Assembly: GCA_033026295.1 (NCBI GenBank)
Contig: CM065173.1
Location: forward strand, 2,232,001 to 2,296,000
Direction of reading: 5' to 3'
DNA from: Channa striata
Lineage: Eukaryota; Chordata; Actinopteri; Anabantiformes; Channidae
DNA length: 64,000 nt
Within the stretch, counting starts at the first letter, position 1, and every line of letters begins with the position of its first letter. Position numbers and translations under genes: made by a program. The notes below the pieces were generated by a model. It made no database searches. It was not told where the DNA came from and saw only the letters and a program-made list of their open reading frames with translations. This document shows, piece by piece, positions 61,198 through 64,000 of the stretch.

Positions 61198-63726
61198 TCA
61201 GGTGTTTGAATTCCTGATCCACCTCCACTCAGCTGACTCGTCAGAGGAGGAAGAGGTTTTCCCATTCATTCGCACTCTCCTCCACTTTGACACACGGGAG
61301 TTCCTCAACGTCCTTGCCATGGTGAAGTTCTTTGCTCTTGTCATGCTTGTACATGTGTGTTTAACATGTTGAGCAATGAGTTTATTCTCACTAGTATTAT
61401 GAATGATGATTCATAGTTTTATCTGACCCTTATTCTAGACATTTGAAGACTTTAAGAATGACAAGCAGGCCCTTGAATACCAGCAGAGGATCGTAGACAT
61501 TTTACTTCAGGTAAAATCACAAACCTTAGTCTACATGCTGTTGGGTTTGTTGTACTGTAAAACAGCATGAGGAGAGGCGTGTGTTTCACATCAAACCATT
61601 TCCTGTACATCCAATACTGTGTCTTCTCTGTGACTGCTATTACAGTTATTAATTTCTCTGCAACATTTATTTTTGGACTGTTAACATGTCTGTTCGTTTA
61701 CCTAGGTAATGGTGGACAACCCAGACTTTACTCCTTCACAGGTGGGCGGCCTTTTCACCTTTTTGGCTCGACAATTGGCCAAGCCTGATAACACACTGTT
61801 CGTGAACAGGAAGCTCTTCGATCAGGTAGAAAATCATATCCCCGAGTCTCAGAATAACTTGGATAAGTTGCTTGCAGGTCTAGGTCCTGCGCAGAAGCTC
61901 CAATGGGGTTAACTTTGCCTCTTTTTTCTCCCATGTGTAGTTTGCAGTACATCTGTTTTGGCAGAACTTACCTGCATCTTTGCACTGTTTGTCTTTTTAG
62001 GTTCTCGAGTTCCTGTGTTGCCCAGATGATGACTCCCGCCACACTGAGAGGCAGCAGGTACGTGAAGTACATAGAGAACAATTAAACTCGCAAGTTACAG
62101 CCTGTAAAATGATGATCTACTGCTACTGGTGTGCAGGTTCTGCTGGAACTGCTGCAAGTCTGTGGCATGGTCCAGTTTAATGAAGAGAGACTGCTGGCTT
62201 TGGCAGAGAAAGCCAAGTTGTGAGTAGCTGGTTGAATCAAGAACTGAACCAAGCAGATTTATGTTGTATTGACTATTTGTAGCATCCTGTTTGTTTCAAT
62301 ATTTATCTCCAAGATAGTAGAACTTCAAAGGGTTCTGAACTCACTGTGCTCATAATGTAAAATGCTGTGCATAGACTGGATGGTGCTTCTGTTGCTGGAG
62401 CCAATAGGTTCTGTTAGAATAACCAATGCAGCATTATTGAAACCTTTCAGTGTTACAATAGGGTTTTCTTTGTCAAACCAGTAAAAAGGCTAAAAGATTT
62501 GTGGTAATACGTTTATAATTTGTTATAAATTTTTATATGTTTTGTCATGAGCAACGGTCCAATATATTAATATTATTTTTGTATAAATATTTAAACAGAC
62601 TACAAAATATTGAATAGTGCAACTTTAGTTTCACAGTTTTGATATTTTAAAGGACCCCCCCATATCACTGACTGAGACATTCCTCCAGCCGGTGCTGCAT
62701 TTCTTGTGAGAACCCAAAGCTGTAATAGTGTGGCGTAGGAATGTTATTTTTTGTAGGCCAACGTTAGCATCTTTCTACTTCCATCAGCCAAAAAGTATTT
62801 AAATTAGCTCTGTGACAAAGGTCGACTAGGAAGTCTACACACTTTGTTCAGCCAGACAATTCTCACAGATTAACATTAACATAACTTTTATCATTTTTTT
62901 TAAAGCTAAAACACAATTTCCAGAAGCAATTATTTATTCTTGCTAATAGAAAACAATTTACAGTTACAATTAAAAACAAACTCCATCAAGGTTGCATGAT
63001 TTCAGCAGCAGCAGCACCACAAAACTTCCACAGTGTACTTGGATTGAGCATATTAACCTCTGCTACAAAAGCCTTCATAGTAACCTGATGTAGCTAGTTG
63101 ATCACAAGCTGTTAACTTAACAAGGGTGTAATGCGCAGATTAGTCTTGTGCTGAACAGTTAGTCTTGTTTCAGCGTGATGACTTTTAGTGTCCTGACTTT
63201 TAGTAACCTGTGTAGTCTCATTGTTATTAACAGCCTGTTTTAAGTCACACACCCTCAAACGCAGAACCAGTGCTACTGATGGATTTTCTGTTGTAGGAGT
63301 TTGTTGGAGTTTTGTGTTAGACACAGACTTTATCACAGGTATTTAACTAAAACCCTATTGAAAAAAGCCAGTGACGAAGAACCCGGAAGTAAAAAATGCA
63401 TTCGATATTTACGTTTTAAGACTCACTCCTGTAGCACTCTATAGTTACTTGTGTAAGTTATGAGATTTTAACATATATACATAGTGTTATCTCAGTAATG
63501 TATCATTGTGTCACCCGGTCTTTTCCCCCAGTTACCAAATCTGTGAGTTTCTATACGAGAAGAAACATCTGTACGACAGGATTATTGACTGCTACCTGAG
63601 GGACCCCCTCAGAAAGGTAACTACTTACAACAACTTACACAAAGAACAACTGTGGAGGAGCTCTTTAAATATTTCCGTGGTCAGATAATTCTCACTTATC
63701 GGCTGATTCAAAGAAGGCATTTGTGC

Positions 63727-63758
<32 letters not shown>

Positions 63759-64000
63759 AACAGGGGGAGATCTTCAGCTACATCCACAACCTGCTGTCTA
63801 TGCCGGGCTACAGCCCTGATGAGAAAAAGACAGTCAAGAACAAAGTACTGCAGCACACACAGGTCCGTACACACACAGGCAGATGTATACACATAGTTTT
63901 CCACTGGGTTCCGTTCATACTCTTATTAATAAAAATTTAGGCCTGTCCTGGATTGTCTTTATGCTCCCCGCCTCCTCAACAAGTCAGCCTCTCTGTCGCC
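30282..64000 (+). CDS. vps8: VPS8 subunit of the CORVET endosomal tethering complex (5' ~33 exons; 3' end outside)
   Basis: VPS8 is the CORVET-specific subunit that binds Rab5-positive early endosomes and promotes their fusion. The ATG at 30282 opens a 24-codon exon. Thirty-two exons were joined by GT-AG signals and phase, giving 948 codons to 63862, then a partial exon. Human VPS8 is about 1,430 residues, so the last third, including the C-terminal RING finger, lies beyond the right edge. The fish N-terminus runs directly from MEVDA to IDDKEFDIPQVDTPPTLESIL and seems about 30 residues shorter than the human one. An actinoporin-like gene lies antisense in intron 6, and introns host L2, Tc1 and pogo copies. 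The three following entries give exon coordinates. Confidence 0.96.
30354..33418. other. vps8 intron 1, nothing recognised
   Basis: The proximal 300 bp are GC-rich and belong to the promoter-associated CpG region. The rest is AT-rich with no clear repeat, RNA gene or coding exon. Confidence 0.45.
34465..34632 (+). mobile_element. tRNA-derived SINE-like repeat
   Basis: A TGGTTCAGAAGCTAAAGCAG head resembles a tRNA A box region, GGGGGATTGAGCCC a B box, and the end CTTTGGATAAAAGCATCGGC the common fish SINE-type 3' box. It lies in vps8 intron 2. Confidence 0.55.
35603..35638. repeat. Perfect 12-bp inverted repeat (hairpin)
   Basis: ACTGCTGAACCA at 35603-35614 and its exact complement TGGTTCAGCAGT at 35627-35638, separated by 12 bases, just before a SINE. 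Confidence 0.8.
35660..35872 (+). mobile_element. tRNA-derived SINE
   Basis: CCCGGGTAGTTCAGTGGGT is an A-box-like tRNA head and GCGGGATCAAACCC a B-box. A body with CACCCCAGAGGGATGC and ATTAAATGCAGAGGACAAAT follows, ending in AATAAAG and a (TTC)n tail near 35857-35872. Polymerase III promoter order and simple tail support a SINE in the plus orientation. Confidence 0.75.
36176..36346. mobile_element. Short Tc1/mariner-type MITE
   Basis: Inverted ends TTCCAAAAAAGTTGG (about 36188-36202) and CCAACTTTTCTGGAA (about 36319-36333) face each other around a short AT-rich core. The terminal motif is typical of fish Tc1-like elements. No transposase is present. Confidence 0.6.
36817..36850. repeat. CA-rich microsatellite at the vps8 exon 3 end
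   Basis: Repeated ACAC with AAAC interruptions. It either lies inside the exon, coding a Thr/His run, or immediately follows a shorter exon. Confidence 0.7.
37667..53650 (+). CDS. vps8: vps8 exons 5-16: N-terminal beta-propeller
   Basis: Exons 37667-37699, 40005-40059, 46509-46633, 46739-46825, 46932-46999, 48191-48344, 48425-48484, 50477-50584, 52064-52144, 52436-52606, 53263-53337, 53615-53650. WD-like strands are evident: VIAVGTSHGLALVF, ISALSINHDCSRLLCGFAKG, ITMWDLANGKLLRTITDAH, VKFTDDPTLAVCNDSGGSVF, LSWINSRTLVLVDSHEKLQ. In CORVET/HOPS proteins this fold mediates membrane and Rab contacts. All junctions keep phase, and conservation with human VPS8 is high. Confidence 0.94.
38032..38740 (-). 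mobile_element. L2 3' tail interrupted by a nested MITE
   Basis: 38040-38176 and 38554-38740 are the two halves of an L2 tail like 13770-14110: TATAGTGCCAATATACAACA, CAACAAATCCCCCTTGAGGA, then GAAGAAACCTCCAGCAGAAC and GGTGGGCGGCCATCTGCC. The break is the hAT insertion at 38177-38553. It lies in vps8 intron 5. Confidence 0.85.
38177..38553. mobile_element. hAT-type MITE with perfect 8-bp target duplication
   Basis: 377 bp begin with CAGTGCTTCTCAG and end with TTGAGAAGCACTG, near-perfect terminal inverted repeats. The 8-bp CTTTAACG occurs on both sides (38169-38176 and 38554-38561), the target duplication of hAT transposons. Subterminal C-rich and G/C-rich stretches are also present; no transposase frame. 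Confidence 0.9.
39078..39812 (+). repeat. Pair of ~160-bp direct repeats
   Basis: 39078-39240 and 39640-39812 share AAATTGTTCAGG-CTTCCA, the GAGGGTTG-AAAAC stretch, TAATGTTTTT-GCAGTAGTTT and TTGAATGTTTTA-TCTTACAGC with scattered changes. A CAG/CTG-rich tract follows at 39834-39895. They lie in vps8 intron 5. Confidence 0.75.
39834..39895. repeat. GCAGCAG-rich tract
   Basis: Imperfect CAG-triplet run with two TGCAGCAGCTGTTTGCAGCAG-like units about 110-170 bp upstream of vps8 exon 6. Confidence 0.7.
41397..41402 (-). terminator. Candidate polyadenylation signal of the actinoporin-like gene
   Basis: AATAAA on the minus strand about 130 bases downstream of the stop codon. The spacing suits a short 3' UTR. 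Not verified by transcript data. Confidence 0.4.
41533..42652 (-). pseudogene. Actinoporin-like pore-forming protein gene with one frame break, nested in vps8 intron 6
   Basis: Two minus-strand coding exons: 42585-42652 (ATG at 42650-42652, NCSVEIVNN, donor AAG/GTTA) and 41533-41954 (acceptor TTTCCAG, then VYTDHGHC). The second exon carries the family core GAVGVFTYDLF, ILAVMFSVPFDRDLYSNC and LYNTMYNG, and ends in a normal stop at 41533. Fish have actinoporin-like relatives of the sea-anemone cytolysins: a single beta-sandwich domain that binds membrane and forms pores through an N-terminal helix. The exons total 490 nt, not a multiple of three; the reading frame changes once between about 41845 and 41880, and no plausible intron explains it. 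It is either a recent pseudogene or an assembly error, because the rest of the frame is clean. The transcript would be antisense to vps8. Confidence 0.8.
43380..43440 (-). other. Possible 5' non-coding exon/promoter of the actinoporin-like gene
   Basis: The minus strand shows a good donor (CACG/GTAAGTG) near 43379-43385, and the coding exon is preceded by an acceptor-like ACACAG about 15-20 bases before the ATG. A CRE-like GATGACGTGG lies near 43459-43468 (plus strand). Together they suggest a leader exon, but only from weak signals. Confidence 0.3.
44190..44440 (+). repeat. Dispersed fish repeat with an internal 14-bp tandem array
   Basis: About six copies of ACACAGACAGACAT run from 44246 to 44329. 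The flanks (GGGTACAGCCTAGACAGG, ATGGAGACCATGCAGACC, GTAGTACTAACCCTGCAGC) correspond in order to the repeat at 47785-48065. Confidence 0.7.
44441..46508. other. Distal vps8 intron 6, nothing recognised
   Basis: AT-rich sequence. An open minus-strand frame at 45222-45506 has no recognised domain. No repeat with clear ends. Confidence 0.4.
47785..48065 (+). repeat. Widespread vertebrate/fish dispersed repeat
   Basis: Contains ACATGCATGTCTTTAGACTG, GGAGGAAAACGAGAGCAG, GGGGAGAACATGCAAACTCC and ACAGCAGTACTAACCACTTC, the usual box order of a very common fish dispersed repeat. It lies in vps8 intron 9. Confidence 0.7.
49000..49900 (+). mobile_element. Decayed Tc1/mariner transposon, second lineage
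   Basis: A left part with AATTCAAGGGGTTTGAGAAAA and TAATTACAGCCATTTATTG is followed by transposase debris: AAAGCTAGACTAAGCGTTGC, then plus-strand frames reading GPKFTLAMNTSLFYWDP, RESVMFWNC and a later SPDKA-like piece. Frameshifts and stops are frequent. It differs from the 9000-9860 copy. It lies in vps8 intron 11. Confidence 0.7.
50095..50118. repeat. (AAT)8 microsatellite
   Basis: Uninterrupted AAT triplets in vps8 intron 11. Confidence 0.9.
50620..51667 (-). mobile_element. LINE-2 fragment: endonuclease end plus inter-domain linker
   Basis: The minus strand at 51233-51667 encodes the end of an apurinic-type endonuclease: LVLSANKVIIVGDFNIHVDA followed by FTSLLDSIGFSQNVKEPNHF and LDLVLTY. 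Further along, 50620-50820 encodes RKARTAYYSSLIEENKNNPR and LFSTVPRLTKSHSSVE, the segment between endonuclease and reverse transcriptase. The order fits one minus-strand L2 copy with indels, lying in vps8 intron 12. Confidence 0.8.
54112..64000 (+). CDS. vps8: vps8 exons 17-33: alpha-solenoid with clathrin-repeat-like region (partial)
   Basis: Exons 54112-54202, 54558-54604, 54703-54792, 56739-56785, 57529-57751, 57860-57949, 59657-59708, 60567-60609, 60888-60960, 61202-61321, 61439-61510, 61706-61825, 62001-62057, 62137-62219, 63532-63616, 63764-63862, then a last partial exon probably from 63984 (the AG at 63982-63983 keeps the family-like frame better than the AG at 63939-63940). Helical-repeat segments include LALAWSFHEGTAKAVVG, VDYCLLLQRPDLLFNQ, SCCLAGRAYPLGDIPEDLV, FIRTLLHFDTREFLNVLAM, LARQLAKPDNTLFVNRKLF and FYQICEFLYEKKHLYDRIID. 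This scaffold bridges to the core subunits of the complex. The gene continues off the window. Confidence 0.94.
54987..55993 (+). mobile_element. Pogo-like DNA transposon, internally deleted
   Basis: Terminal inverted repeats: left TACCGTATTTTCCGGACCAT, right reading (complement) TACCGTAAATTCTGGACTAT. Both ends lie at TA, the target of Tc1/mariner-pogo elements. The plus strand at 55219-55280 encodes ENTRRNSYDAAFNLK, the start of the CENP-B/Brinker-type helix-turn-helix of pogo-like transposases, then degenerates. Imperfect GCAGGAGGAAGAAAAA units repeat at 55400-55505. It lies in vps8 intron 19. Confidence 0.75.
56641..56664. repeat. Poly(T) run, 24 bp
   Basis: Uninterrupted thymines about 75 bp upstream of vps8 exon 20; part of a long pyrimidine-rich lead-in to the acceptor. 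Confidence 0.9.
57338..57402 (+). repeat. Dispersed fish repeat 3' end
   Basis: TAAGTCGCTTTAGATGAAAG and GCATCTGCCAATTGGCTAAATG match the complement of the 4795 copy's conserved box. Confidence 0.6.
58480..59265. repeat. Repeat-like sequence in vps8 intron 22
   Basis: A TACTACTACTACTCTTTCGG lead and CCCATCAGGGGTCGCCACAG box (shared with 2510-2650) are followed by purine-rich sequence to 59260. The latter has the look of a reverse-oriented retroelement end, but no class can be assigned. Confidence 0.4.
61161..61196. repeat. (GT)18 directly before vps8 exon 26
   Basis: The repeat ends five bases before the exon (then CTCAG), so it occupies the place of the polypyrimidine tract. Confidence 0.95.
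63731..63758. repeat. (GT)14 directly before vps8 exon 32
   Basis: Only AACAG separates the repeat from the exon at 63764; no ordinary pyrimidine tract is present. Confidence 0.95.

Overview
The window is nuclear DNA from a ray-finned (teleost) fish. Its three host genes are split into many short exons with GT-AG introns. Introns and spacers are full of fish-type repeats: LINE-2 pieces, Tc1/mariner and pogo-like relics, a hAT MITE, tRNA-derived SINEs and long GT/CA microsatellites. There are no bacterial operons, CRISPR arrays or rRNA genes.

Layout. (1) 626-13392, minus strand: the first 18 coding exons (565 codons) of pcca, the biotin-carboxylase subunit of mitochondrial propionyl-CoA carboxylase. 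The gene continues off the left edge, so the biotin-carrier domain lies outside. Its start codon sits in a TISU/YY1 element with CRE-like sites just upstream. (2) 13393-25039: a repeat-rich spacer with an L2 LINE, another non-LTR 3' end and an unusual CTAG-rich array of about 9-bp period. (3) 25040-28980, minus strand: a two-exon, 383-residue ZIC-family five-zinc-finger factor closest in architecture to Zic5/Zic6, flanked by a duplicated block of about 250 bp. (4) 30282 to the right edge, plus strand: about 33 coding exons (at least 948 codons) of vps8, the CORVET tethering subunit; the C-terminal RING part lies outside. vps8 and the zic gene are head to head with about 1.3 kb between start codons. 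(5) 41533-42652, minus strand, inside vps8 intron 6: a two-exon actinoporin-like pore-forming-protein gene whose reading frame is broken once.

The three host genes have unrelated jobs: mitochondrial propionate catabolism, neural/dorsal patterning and endosome tethering. Physical linkage of pcca to a ZIC gene is also known in tetrapods (PCCA next to ZIC2/ZIC5). The strongest leads are the nested antisense actinoporin-like gene, the pogo-like element next to pcca exon 9 that carries pieces of that exon, the CTAG array, the divergent ZIC protein with CtBP- and SUMO-type motifs, and GT repeats placed directly at splice sites of both large genes.

Exon limits were read by eye from splice signals, codon phase and remembered family sequences; no alignment was run.
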